Of a stretch of 8,841 bases of DNA, positions 1-6,290 are shown one piece after another; position 1 is the first letter of the stretch, and each line of letters opens with the position of its first letter. The notes beneath the pieces are model-generated. The model ran no database searches and was not told the origin of the DNA. It was given only the letters and a program-made list of their open reading frames with translations. Source of the DNA: an uncultured Oscillospiraceae bacterium (lineage in GTDB: Bacteria; Bacillota; Clostridia; Oscillospirales; Ruminococcaceae); NCBI GenBank assembly GCA_910578965.1, contig CAJTSP010000112.1:1-8841 (forward strand), in the 5' to 3' direction. The translations under genes and the position numbers were made by a program.

Positions 1-1439
1 GCCATATGCAGCAAGGCGGCAATACCCGCGGCGACGGCTGCCTTGGCCATCTGTAGCTGCCGGATGTCGCCTTGGGTCAGGTAGACGTGCCGGTCGGGCG
101 TAAGGTAAGCCGCCGGCTGGCCCTGCTCGGCGCCCAGCCAGTCGGCCAGCTCCTCCTGCCCGGCGGCCTCGGCCTCCCCGGCACACAGCAGCCGGCCCGA
201 AGCATCCAGCGCGCCTACCGCCCGCAGCATAGCCGCCGCCTCCACAAGGCCGCTGCCGCAGATGCCTCTGGCCGGCCCGCCGCCCAGTACGGTGGGCACA
301 GGCCCCGCCGGGCCCCAGCAGACCCCGCTGATTGCCCCGGCCGCCCCGGCCATACCCAAGGCGATGCCGGCCCCCTCAAAGGCGGGGCCGGCGGCGGTGG
401 CGCAGCAAAGGATGCCCTGCGGCCCAACCAGCGCCATCTCTCCGTTGGTGCCGATGTCCAGAAAGAGCCGCCAGCCGGAGGCGGACGACCCCGTTTTGGG
501 CCCCTGCGCCAATCCCTCCGCCGGGGGGACGCCCAGGCCGCAGGCCAGCAGCCCGGCCGTGATGTCACCCCCAAGATAGCCCGCCACGCAGGGGCAGAGC
601 AGCACCCGGGCGCCCTGCCAGGCCCCTACCCCCAGCCCGGCGCCCGGGCGCTCATCGCCAAAAAGGGTAAGCGGCGCAAAGGGGGCCCTGCCTATGGACG
701 CGGGCGAAAGCCCGGCCAGGATGTGCAGCATAATTGTATTGCCTGCCACGCAAACCGCCCGCAGCGCACCGGGCGCGGCGCCCGCCCCGGCCAGCAGCCG
801 CGCCGTCATACGGGAAAGCTGCGTGCGTACCGCCCCGGCCAGCCGGGCCAGGCCCTCCCCCTCGCAGGCGGCGATACGCCGCACAACGTCGGCCCCAAAC
901 GGAGCCTGGGCGTTGGCCTCGCCGGCGCTGCCCAGCCGCCGCCCGGTGGCAAGGTCGTGCAGGTGTACCACAACGGTGGTGGTACCCAGGTCCACCGCCG
1001 CACCCAGCGAGGGAGCCTGTGCTCCCGGGGCCTTTTGCGCAGGCAAGGGGCGGGGCCCGCCCTGCCCGCCGCCCGCCGGGATGCCTGCCGCCAAGGCTTC
1101 TGCTGCAGGGCGCCCCGGCTGTGGGGCGCCCTCCGCCCAGGGATCGGGCGGCAGGGCCTCCCAGGGGCGCACACCCCCCTCGCAAAAGATGGCTGCGGCC
1201 CCCTGCCCGGGCAAAAAAAGCTCCATGCCCGGCGCGGCAGGGGTACGGCAGGCCAGCACCCAGCCCAGCCCCTTGGCACGCACCCGGCACTTGCCGCAGC
1301 TACCCGCGCCGCCGCAGGGGGCGGGCAGGGCGGCGACCCCTGCGTCTTGCAGTGCCTCCAGCACCGTCTGGCCCGGCCGCGCCGCCAGGGCCCTGCGCCG
1401 GCCGTCTAAGGTGTAAAACAGCTCAAACTCCGCGCCCAT
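1..1439 (-). CDS. RACo-like [2Fe-2S] ferredoxin/ASKHA ATPase (DUF4445 family), C-terminus off left edge
   Basis: The reading frame is open from 1439 to the window edge, giving 479 codons and no stop. Residues 1-75 form a [2Fe-2S] plant-ferredoxin-type domain with Cys42, Cys48, Cys51 and Cys64 (CGGAGSCGKC, then ACRT). An Ala/Pro/Gly-rich linker follows (about 85-145). The ASKHA ATPase part starts at 150 (DLGTTT, phosphate loop 1), with GADVVRRI near 182, VAGNTIMLH at 231-239, the second phosphate loop DIGTNGEMAL from 328, then GPAFEGAGI, GGGPARGICGSG and the family signature LTQGDIRQLQMAKAAVAAGI near the edge. Family members reductively reactivate corrinoid iron-sulfur proteins or corrinoid methyltransferase partners using ATP, in the cytoplasm. 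Full-length members are about 600 residues, so roughly the last fifth is missing. The ATG at 1439 has AGGGGG about 8 nt upstream. The in-frame ATGs at 1445 and 1460 are less well placed. It is transcribed away from the sugar operon, and its partner protein is not visible. Family membership is secure; the precise target is unknown. Confidence 0.9.
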   Translation of the reverse strand, partial: MGAEFELFYTLDGRRRALAARPGQTVLEALQDAGVAALPAPCGGAGSCGKCRVRAKGLGWVLACRTPAAPGMELFLPGQGAAAIFCEGGVRPWEALPPDPWAEGAPQPGRPAAEALAAGIPAGGGQGGPRPLPAQKAPGAQAPSLGAAVDLGTTTVVVHLHDLATGRRLGSAGEANAQAPFGADVVRRIAACEGEGLARLAGAVRTQLSRMTARLLAGAGAAPGALRAVCVAGNTIMLHILAGLSPASIGRAPFAPLTLFGDERPGAGLGVGAWQGARVLLCPCVAGYLGGDITAGLLACGLGVPPAEGLAQGPKTGSSASGWRLFLDIGTNGEMALVGPQGILCCATAAGPAFEGAGIALGMAGAAGAISGVCWGPAGPVPTVLGGGPARGICGSGLVEAAAMLRAVGALDASGRLLCAGEAEAAGQEELADWLGAEQGQPAAYLTPDRHVYLTQGDIRQLQMAKAAVAAGIAALLHM

Positions 1440-1640
1440 ACCCATATCCCCCTTTTTCATCCGTTTTTTGCAGCTTTTGCTTTTGAGCCGCTCCTGCTTC
1501 CTGCGGCCGCTTTTTTCGAGCTTTCACAGGCGCCGGCCCCCGCTTCAGCTTCAAAGGCCCGCCGCCTCCCCGGCCGGTTTTTGGCCTCTATGCCCGCCCG
1601 GCCGGGGGCAGGACATCCCCGTAAGGGGGCTTTTTTCTTG
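1440..1640 (-). other. 5' leader of the RACo-like gene, with a GC-rich inverted repeat
   Basis: About 200 nt lie between the predicted transcription start near 1640 and the ATG at 1439. No coding frame here has family resemblance. A 10-bp inverted repeat, CCCCGGCCGG at 1568-1577 and CCGGCCGGGG at 1598-1607, encloses a 20-nt loop. A ribosome site (AGGGGG in the minus-strand sense, near 1448-1453) precedes the chosen start. I looked for a cobalamin riboswitch, which would fit a corrinoid-related gene, and could not recognise its conserved boxes. The function of the leader is unknown. Confidence 0.4.
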
Positions 1641-1646
1641 CTTGTT

Positions 1647-1655
1647 ATTGTAGCA
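1647..1655 (-). promoter_or_regulatory. Extended -10 promoter element for the RACo-like gene
   Basis: Read on the minus strand the sequence is TGCTACAAT, a TGn extension followed by a -10 hexamer with one mismatch to TATAAT. The hexamer 17 nt further upstream (TGGCTG) is a poor -35, consistent with an extended -10 promoter. It would give a transcript starting near 1640 and a leader of about 200 nt. Moderate support, from motif and position only. Confidence 0.45.
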
Positions 1656-1657
1656 CG

Positions 1658-1691
1658 AGCCTCGGCCAACAGCCACCCGAAGACCGAGGCT
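1658..1691. repeat. 8-bp inverted repeat between the divergent promoters
   Basis: AGCCTCGG (1658-1665) and CCGAGGCT (1684-1691) are exact inverted copies separated by 18 nt. The repeat lies just upstream of the minus-strand -10 element, covering where its -35 would be. It could be an operator for the RACo-like gene or a chance structure in GC-rich DNA. No regulator can be named. Confidence 0.35.
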
Positions 1692-1755
1692 TTAGCAAAA
1701 TATCCAAATCTCTTTCGTATTCTTTTGGTAATCTGATGAAAATCGCCTTTTCCCC

Positions 1756-1784
1756 TTGCCAAAAGGCAGCCCAAACGGTATAAT
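1756..1784 (+). promoter_or_regulatory. Sigma-A promoter for the lacI-type regulator and probably the sugar operon
   Basis: TTGCCA (1756-1761) and a perfect TATAAT (1779-1784) are separated by the optimal 17 bp. The predicted start of transcription is near 1791. This is the best promoter in the window. No comparable promoter was found between the regulator and the binding-protein gene, so this one may serve the whole plus-strand gene set. Confidence 0.8.
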
Positions 1785-1794
1785 GAATGCAGTT

Positions 1795-1806
1795 GGAAAC
1801 GTTTCC
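1795..1806. promoter_or_regulatory. LacI-family operator (perfect 12-bp palindrome)
   Basis: GGAAACGTTTCC is a perfect palindrome with the central CG step typical of LacI/GalR-family operators. It lies about +5 to +16 relative to the predicted start, where a bound repressor would block RNA polymerase. Its position in front of a LacI-family gene points to autoregulation. It also partly resembles a CcpA cre site but mismatches that consensus at several positions, so the local regulator is the likelier binder. Confidence 0.75.
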
Positions 1807-1830
1807 GGCAACGTTCCTGGTAACGATTTT
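1795..1830 (+). repeat. Three tandem 12-bp operator-like units
   Basis: The perfect operator is followed without a gap by two degenerate copies: GGAAACGTTTCC (1795-1806), GGCAACGTTCCT (1807-1818) and GGTAACGATTTT (1819-1830). All three share GGnAACG, and their CG steps fall at 1800, 1812 and 1824, exactly 12 bp apart. Dyad symmetry is perfect in the first, partial in the second and nearly lost in the third. They may be extra binding sites for cooperative repression or remnants of tandem duplication. Confidence 0.6.
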
Positions 1831-2021
1831 CCAAAGCAAAAGCTTTGCGGATCTACCCGGGAATCCGGGCAACCCGGCGGAGCTGGGCCGCCCAGGCGGC
1901 AAAAAGAGCGTTTAAGGGCCACTGCCGGCCGGCGGGGCCACAGCACAAAACGGCTGGGGCAAACGGACCTGCCAACCGGCCCGGCTTGGGCGGCAAAACG
2001 CGAAAGGGGGGTGCGCGGACC
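1831..2021 (+). other. Long structured 5' leader of the regulator gene
   Basis: Between the operator array and the ATG at 2022 there are about 190 nt with no supported gene. Frames open here lack family similarity. CCCGG (1856-1860), CCGGG (1865-1869) and CCCGG (1873-1877) are arranged so that the middle segment can pair with either neighbour. Another hairpin is GCCGCC (1887-1892) with GGCGGC (1895-1900). The leader ends in a purine-rich ribosome site, AAAGGGGGG at 2003-2011. No known riboswitch class was recognised. Confidence 0.4.
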
Positions 2022-3032
2022 ATGACCATCCGGGACATTGCCCGCGAGAGCGGATATGCGATCAGCACCGTTTCCCGCGCGCTCAACAACCACCCGGACG
2101 TGAGCGAGGAAACCAAGCGGCGGATTGCCGAGATCGTGGCCCGCACCGGGTTTGTGCCCAACTCAAACGCGCGGCAGCTCAAGCGCCAGCAGGCCAAGAG
2201 CATCGCGTTTATTGTAAAAAGCACCTCCAACCTCTTTTTTGCAGACGTGCTGGTGGAGCTGCAGCGGCATGTAAGCGAGGCCGGGTACGACGGCGTGGTG
2301 CAGTACCTGGACGAAAACGCCGACGAGCTGGCCGTGGCCGAACAGGTCTGCCGGGAGGCGCGGCCCAAGGGCATCGTGTTTTTGGGCGGCAACATCGACG
2401 CCTTCCGCGAGCGGTTTTCGGCCATCCGGGTGCCCTGCGTGCTGGCTACCAGCGTGAGCAGCCTTTTGCAGTTCGACAACCTCTCGATGGTGGGGGTGGA
2501 CGACAAGACCGCCGCCGCCCTGGCCGCCGGGCATCTGGCCGGGCTGGGCCACCGGCGGATCGCCATGCTGGGCGGCTGCGATACCAGCTATATCAGCCGC
2601 CAGCGCCGGGCCGGCTGCGAGCGGGCGCTGGCTGCGCTGGGCGCCCCCTTTGACCCCGATCTCTACGGAGAGGCGGATTTTACCTTTGACTCGGCCTATG
2701 AGGCCACCCAGCGGCTGCTGCACAAAAAAAAGCCTTTTACCGCCCTGCTGGCCATGAGCGACGTAATGGCGGTAGCGGCAGTGCGCGCTTTAACCGATGC
2801 GGGGCTTTCGGTGCCGCGCGAGGTATCGGTAACCGGCTTTGACGGCACCCCGATGGCCCGATACTCCACCCCGCGGCTGACCACGGTGGCCCAGCCCGCC
2901 GCCGAGATTGCCCGTGCAAGCATTGTATTGCTGCTGGACTGTATCGAGAGAGGCGTCCCCGCCCGCACGATGGTGCTGGACGCATCCCTGCTGGAGGGGG
3001 AGTCCACCTGTGCGCCCTGCGCAAAGGCCTGA
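2022..3032 (+). CDS. LacI/GalR-family transcriptional regulator
   Basis: This is a 336-residue DNA-binding regulator of the usual LacI-family length. Residues 2-22 (TIRDIARESGYAISTVSRAL) form the N-terminal helix-turn-helix, and the hinge follows around 45-58 (SNARQLKRQQ). The remainder is the periplasmic-binding-protein-like sensor and dimer domain, with typical segments such as GIVFLGGNID, GHRRIAMLGG, ALLAMSDVMAVAAVRAL, VSVTGFDGTPMARYSTPRLTTV and a C-terminal helix region. The ATG at 2022 is chosen because the HTH starts immediately and AAAGGGGGG lies 10 nt upstream; the frame stays open to 1845, but the extra residues do not look like this family. It probably represses its own promoter and the transporter operon until an imported sugar or sugar derivative binds. 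The effector cannot be read from the sequence. It precedes the binding-protein gene by 166 nt with no clear terminator. Confidence 0.93.
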   Translation: MTIRDIARESGYAISTVSRALNNHPDVSEETKRRIAEIVARTGFVPNSNARQLKRQQAKSIAFIVKSTSNLFFADVLVELQRHVSEAGYDGVVQYLDENADELAVAEQVCREARPKGIVFLGGNIDAFRERFSAIRVPCVLATSVSSLLQFDNLSMVGVDDKTAAALAAGHLAGLGHRRIAMLGGCDTSYISRQRRAGCERALAALGAPFDPDLYGEADFTFDSAYEATQRLLHKKKPFTALLAMSDVMAVAAVRALTDAGLSVPREVSVTGFDGTPMARYSTPRLTTVAQPAAEIARASIVLLLDCIERGVPARTMVLDASLLEGESTCAPCAKA

Positions 3033-3186
3033 TATTTCCTTTTTTAGCCCTTGCAGGCATAAAACGCCTGTTTGGATAGACGCGGCCTGCCCCGGCAGGC
3101 CAAACCCAAAACCGCCCTGCACGGGATTGTGGCCCCGGGCCGGGCGGCCTGGAACACGGGCGTGGCAGACGCCGCGCCGGACAATG
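3033..3186 (+). other. Gap between the regulator and binding-protein genes, with two hairpins
   Basis: The gap holds a weak hairpin, CAGGC (3054-3058) with GCCTG (3066-3070), followed by only three T, and a tight inverted repeat, GGCCTGCC (3084-3091) with GGCAGGCC (3094-3101), without a T-run. Neither is a convincing terminator. No good promoter or copy of the upstream operator was seen. Read-through from the regulator is therefore likely, and the hairpins may shape or stabilise the transcript. Confidence 0.4.
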
Positions 3187-3193
3187 GAGGAGA
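3187..3193 (+). promoter_or_regulatory. Ribosome binding site fixing the start of the binding-protein gene
   Basis: GGAGGAG lies 5 nt before the ATG at 3199, which opens the lipoprotein signal peptide frame. This fixes the true translation start in that frame, not in the frame that encodes the mature domain, and so supports the view that the gene is interrupted. Confidence 0.8.
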
Positions 3194-3198
3194 TTTGT

Positions 3199-4466
3199 AT
3201 GAAAAAGGCATTGGCAATCCTGCTGGCGCTGACGCTGGCCTTGTCGCTGGCCGCCTGCGGCGGCGCAGGCAGCACCCCGGCTGCCAGCACCCCTGCCGCC
3301 AGCAATCCGGATGGAAGCGGCGGTACCGCCGCTTCCTCGCCCAGACCGGCGTACCGGTTACGGTCGTGACCGCCGCCTCCGGCCAATATGAGACCACCCT
3401 GATGGCCGAGATGGGCAAAACCGACGCCCCCACCCTGTTCCAGGTAAACGGCCCGGTAGGTCTTGCCAACTGGAAGGATTACTGCTACGACCTGACAGGC
3501 TCCGCTATCCTGGGCGACCTCACCAACGAGAGCTTTGCCCTTAAGGAAGGCGGCGCCACCCTGGGCGTTGCCTATGTTGTGGAGTCCTACGGCCTGATCG
3601 TCAACAAGACCCTGCTGGATAAGGCCGGCTACTCCATCGACGACATCAAGAGCTTTGCCGACCTCAAGAAGGTTGCCGAGGACATTACCGCCCGCTCGGG
3701 CGAGCTGGGCTTTGCCGCCTTCTCGAGCGCCGGTATGGACGGTTCCTCCGACTGGCGCTTCAAGACCCATCTGGCCAACCTGCCCATCTACTACGAGTAC
3801 AAGGCCGACGGCATCGGCTCTACCGACGCCATCAAGGGCACCTATCTGGATCAGTATCGCGCCATCTGGGACCTCTACATCAACAACAGCACCTGCAAGC
3901 CGGCCGAGCTGAGCGCCAAGACCGGCGACGACAGCCGCAACGAGTTTTTGGCCGGCGAGGCCGTCTTTTTCCAGAACGGCTCGTGGGAGTACGGCAACCT
4001 GGTGGGCGAGGGCAAGTTTACCGACGATGACCTGGCCATGATTCCGATCTACATCGGCGGCGAAAACGAGGCCACCCAGGGCCTGTGCACCGGCACCGAG
4101 AACTACTGGTGCGTCAACAAGGAAGCCGACCCGGCCGACATCCAGGCCACCCTTGACTTTATCTACTGGTGCGTAAGCTCTGAGGAGGGCGCCGCCGCCA
4201 TGGCCAACGAGATGGGCTTTGTCATCCCCTTCAAGAACGCCGTCGAGTCCCCGAACCTGTTTGTAAAGCAGGACGTGGCGATGACCGAGGCCGGCCTCAT
4301 CCCGGTTTCCTGGAACTTCCCCACCATGCCCAGCGAGGAGTGGAAGAACGGCGTGGGCAGCGCCCTCACCGTGTATGCCGCCGACCAGACCGACGCCAAC
4401 TGGGAGGCCGTGGTATCCGCCTTTGTGGACGGCTGGGCCAGCGAGTACGCGATGCTGCAGGGCTAA
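3199..4466 (+). pseudogene. Carbohydrate ABC transporter substrate-binding lipoprotein (frameshifted, internal deletion)
   Basis: As a family 1 extracellular solute-binding protein it would capture an oligosaccharide outside the membrane and deliver it to the two permeases downstream. The ATG at 3199 opens a signal peptide (MKKALAILLAL...) with lipobox LAAC at Cys20 and a Ser/Thr/Ala/Gly/Pro linker, but this frame stops at 3367-3369 after 56 codons. The mature domain is in another frame, from about 3324 to the stop at 4464-4466 (TGVPVTVVTAASGQYETTL, APTLFQVNGPVG, GLIVNKTLLDKAGY, FFQNGSWEYGN, MGFVIPFKNAV), about 380 residues. Relative to my recollection of the family, the first strand/helix after the linker (about 20-25 residues) is absent, so a net deletion of 3n+1 bases, or insertion of 3n+2, best explains the break. 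A perfect palindrome lies at the junction. The rest is well conserved in character with no further stops, so the lesion is recent or a sequence error. As written, no exported binding protein is made. Confidence 0.85.
3313..3336. repeat. Perfect 24-bp palindrome at the frame break
   Basis: The two 12-nt arms, GGAAGCGGCGGT (3313-3324) and ACCGCCGCTTCC (3325-3336), are exact inverted copies with no spacer. The palindrome lies in the linker-encoding region exactly where the signal-peptide frame should give way to the mature-domain frame. Such structures promote polymerase template switching, deletion, and read or assembly errors. Confidence 0.85.
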
Positions 4467-4501
4467 GCGCCCCTTTGGCCGGCACCCGCGCAAAAGCTTT
4501 A

Positions 4502-4535
4502 GGGCGGGGGGCAAACACAGCCCCCCGCCCTTTTT
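4502..4535 (+). terminator. Intrinsic terminator between the binding-protein gene and the permeases
   Basis: A perfect 11-bp stem (GGGCGGGGGGC at 4502-4512 with GCCCCCCGCCC at 4520-4530) encloses a 7-nt loop, AAACACA, and is followed by five T. It lies 35 nt after the binding-protein stop codon. Because the permeases have no evident promoter of their own, it probably acts as a partial terminator or 3' stabilising hairpin, leaving more binding-protein mRNA than permease mRNA, as is common in binding-protein-dependent transport operons. Confidence 0.88.
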
Positions 4536-4602
4536 ATAAAACGCACCATGCAAGCATCCCCTAACAGGCGGTGCTATTGTGTAAGGAGGGAGCGAACGCC
4601 GT

Positions 4603-5454
4603 ATGGAAAAAACACTCAAGCGCTATTTTCCCCTGTTCGTCCTGCCCACCTTGGCGGCCTTTATCATTGGGTTCATCGTCCCGTTTGGCGAGGGGCTGTA
4701 CCTTTCGCTGTGCCGCTTTACCACGGTGGGTAACGCCAAGTTTACCGGATTTTCCAATTTCATAGCCGCCTTTGGCGACGAGAGCTTTGCCCACTCGTTT
4801 TGGTTTACGGTATCCTTTGCCGTTGTCAACACGGTGCTCATCAATGTGGCCGCCTTTGCGGTGGCCCTGCTGCTTACGCGAGGCATCAAGGGCACAAACC
4901 TCTTCCGCACCGTGTTTTTTATGCCCAACCTCATTGGCGGCATTGTGCTGGGCTATATCTGGAACATCCTCATCAACTGCCTGCTCTCGATTGTGGAACA
5001 GCCGCTTTTGCAGCTCAACACCACCGCGGGCTACTGGGGCATGATCGTGCTCACGGCCTGGCAGCAGGTGGGCTATATGATGATTATCTACATCGCCGGG
5101 CTGCAGAATGTCTCGCCCGACCTCATCGAGGCGGCCCAGATCGACGGCGCGTCCTCCTGGAAAACCCTCTGGAGCGTCAAAATCCCCATGGTGATGCCCT
5201 CCATCACCATCTGCCTCTTCCTTACCATCACCAACTCCTTCAAGCTGTTTGACCAAAACCTGGCCCTCACCGGCGGCGAACCCAACCACGCCACCGAGAT
5301 GCTGGCCCTCAACATTTACAATACCTTCTATGCCCGCAGCGGACCGCAGTGGAAGGGCATTGGCCAGGCCAAGGCGGTCGTGTTCTTTGTGGTGGTCGTT
5401 ATTATCTCGCTCGTCCAGTTGGGCGCGACCCGTTCCAAGGAGGTGCAGCAGTAA
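4603..5454 (+). CDS. Carbohydrate ABC transporter permease, MalF/UgpA-like
   Basis: This 283-residue inner-membrane protein forms half of the translocation channel of a CUT1-type importer. Six hydrophobic segments are visible, near 10-35, 66-91, 101-125, 144-167, 198-216 and 256-275. The cytoplasmic EAA loop that docks with the ATPase spans about 176-199 (EAAQIDGASSWKTLWSVKIP) and keeps the key Glu, Ala and Gly. It lacks the large extra periplasmic domain of E. coli MalF, as usual in Gram-positive sugar permeases. The ribosome site AAGGAGGG (4583-4590) is 12 nt before the ATG, slightly far. It follows the internal terminator and overlaps the next permease by one base, so the two are translationally coupled. 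The substrate is inferred from malQ; the permease itself does not fix it. Raffinose, multiple-sugar or glycerol-phosphate type specificity cannot be excluded. Confidence 0.93.
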   Translation: MEKTLKRYFPLFVLPTLAAFIIGFIVPFGEGLYLSLCRFTTVGNAKFTGFSNFIAAFGDESFAHSFWFTVSFAVVNTVLINVAAFAVALLLTRGIKGTNLFRTVFFMPNLIGGIVLGYIWNILINCLLSIVEQPLLQLNTTAGYWGMIVLTAWQQVGYMMIIYIAGLQNVSPDLIEAAQIDGASSWKTLWSVKIPMVMPSITICLFLTITNSFKLFDQNLALTGGEPNHATEMLALNIYNTFYARSGPQWKGIGQAKAVVFFVVVVIISLVQLGATRSKEVQQ

Positions 5455-6290
5455 TGGCTAAAAAGAAGGTAAGCCCGGTCTGGACGGTGCTTTTGGGAAT
5501 TCTTGCGGTGCTCTATGTCTACCCGGTCATCATGATCCTTTTTAACTCGCTTAAAAAGGAGACGGCAATATCCACCTCCACCGCCTTCCAGCTACCTAGC
5601 GCGGCCAGCTTCAACGGGCTGGCCAACTATCTGGACGCGCTGGGGGCCAAGGGCTTTTTGCAGAGCTTTGGCTACAGCCTGTTTATCACCCTAAGCTCGG
5701 TGGCGCTGATCCTGCTCTGCTGCTCGATGTGCGCCTGGTATATCACCCGGGTACATTCCGGCATCTCCCGCCTTATGTACCTTTTGTGCGTCTTCAGCAT
5801 GGTGGTGCCCTTCCAGATGGTGATGTTCACCCTCTCGCAGACGGCCGACCAGCTCAAGCTGAACACCCCCTGGAACATCTGCATCATCTACCTGGGCTTT
5901 GGCGCGGGGCTGGCGGTGTTTATGTTCTCGGGCTTTGTAAAGGGCATCCCGCTCGAGATCGAGGAGGCCGCCATGATCGACGGCTGCAACCCGGTGCAGA
6001 TCTTTTTCCGCATTGTGGTGCCCATCTTAAAGCCCACCATGATCTCGGTGGCCATTTTGCAGGCTATGTGGGTCTGGAACGACTACCTGCTGCCCACCCT
6101 GGTGCTGGACATCAAAAAGTACCGCACCATCCCCATGCTCATCCAATATTTCCGCGGCAGCTACGGCCGGGTGGAGATGGGCCCGATGATGGCCTGCATC
6201 ATGCTTACCGTGCTGCCCATCATCGTATTTTACCTGTGCTGCCAGAAGTATATCATTGAGGGCGTCGTGGCCGGCGCGGTAAAGGGATGA
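5454..6290 (+). CDS. Carbohydrate ABC transporter permease, MalG/UgpE-like
   Basis: This is the second channel subunit, 278 residues, the usual length for this family. Hydrophobic segments lie near 10-31, 73-97, 106-127, 140-161, 190-210 and 245-265. The EAA loop is at about 171-194 (EAAMIDGCNPVQIFFRIVVP), and the C-terminal tail KYIIEGVVAGAVKG is characteristic of the MalG group. Its start overlaps the stop of the preceding permease (TAATG), and GGAGGT at 5439-5444 lies 9 nt upstream inside that gene. Its own stop overlaps the start of malQ (ATGA). It should pair one-to-one with the upstream permease and with a CUT1 ATPase that is not encoded here. Confidence 0.94.
   Translation: MAKKKVSPVWTVLLGILAVLYVYPVIMILFNSLKKETAISTSTAFQLPSAASFNGLANYLDALGAKGFLQSFGYSLFITLSSVALILLCCSMCAWYITRVHSGISRLMYLLCVFSMVVPFQMVMFTLSQTADQLKLNTPWNICIIYLGFGAGLAVFMFSGFVKGIPLEIEEAAMIDGCNPVQIFFRIVVPILKPTMISVAILQAMWVWNDYLLPTLVLDIKKYRTIPMLIQYFRGSYGRVEMGPMMACIMLTVLPIIVFYLCCQKYIIEGVVAGAVKG

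Noticed and set aside
72..1409. Long plus-strand open frame of 445 codons, with several other frames in the same stretch
   Set aside because: The translation is low-complexity (Arg, Gly, Pro, Ala) with no family motif; it is antisense to the RACo-like gene, whose motifs are unmistakable.
1845..2021. Upstream in-frame extension of the LacI-type regulator by 59 residues
   Set aside because: The family starts directly with the helix-turn-helix, and a purine-rich ribosome site precedes the ATG at 2022; the extension lies in the structured leader.
3033..3198. Separate promoter for the binding-protein gene (TTGCAG at 3051 with GGATAG at 3074)
   Set aside because: The spacing is 17 bp but the -10 is poor and no operator copy is nearby; too weak to list.
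3300..3369. Programmed ribosomal frameshift joining the two parts of the binding protein
   Set aside because: No slippery heptamer is visible, and the joined product would still lack the expected first structural element of the domain.
2790..4619. 609-codon minus-strand open frame opposite the regulator and binding-protein genes
   Set aside because: It is Gly/Val/Leu/Ala-rich without recognisable motifs and mirrors codon bias of the genes on the other strand; an overlap shadow in GC-rich DNA.
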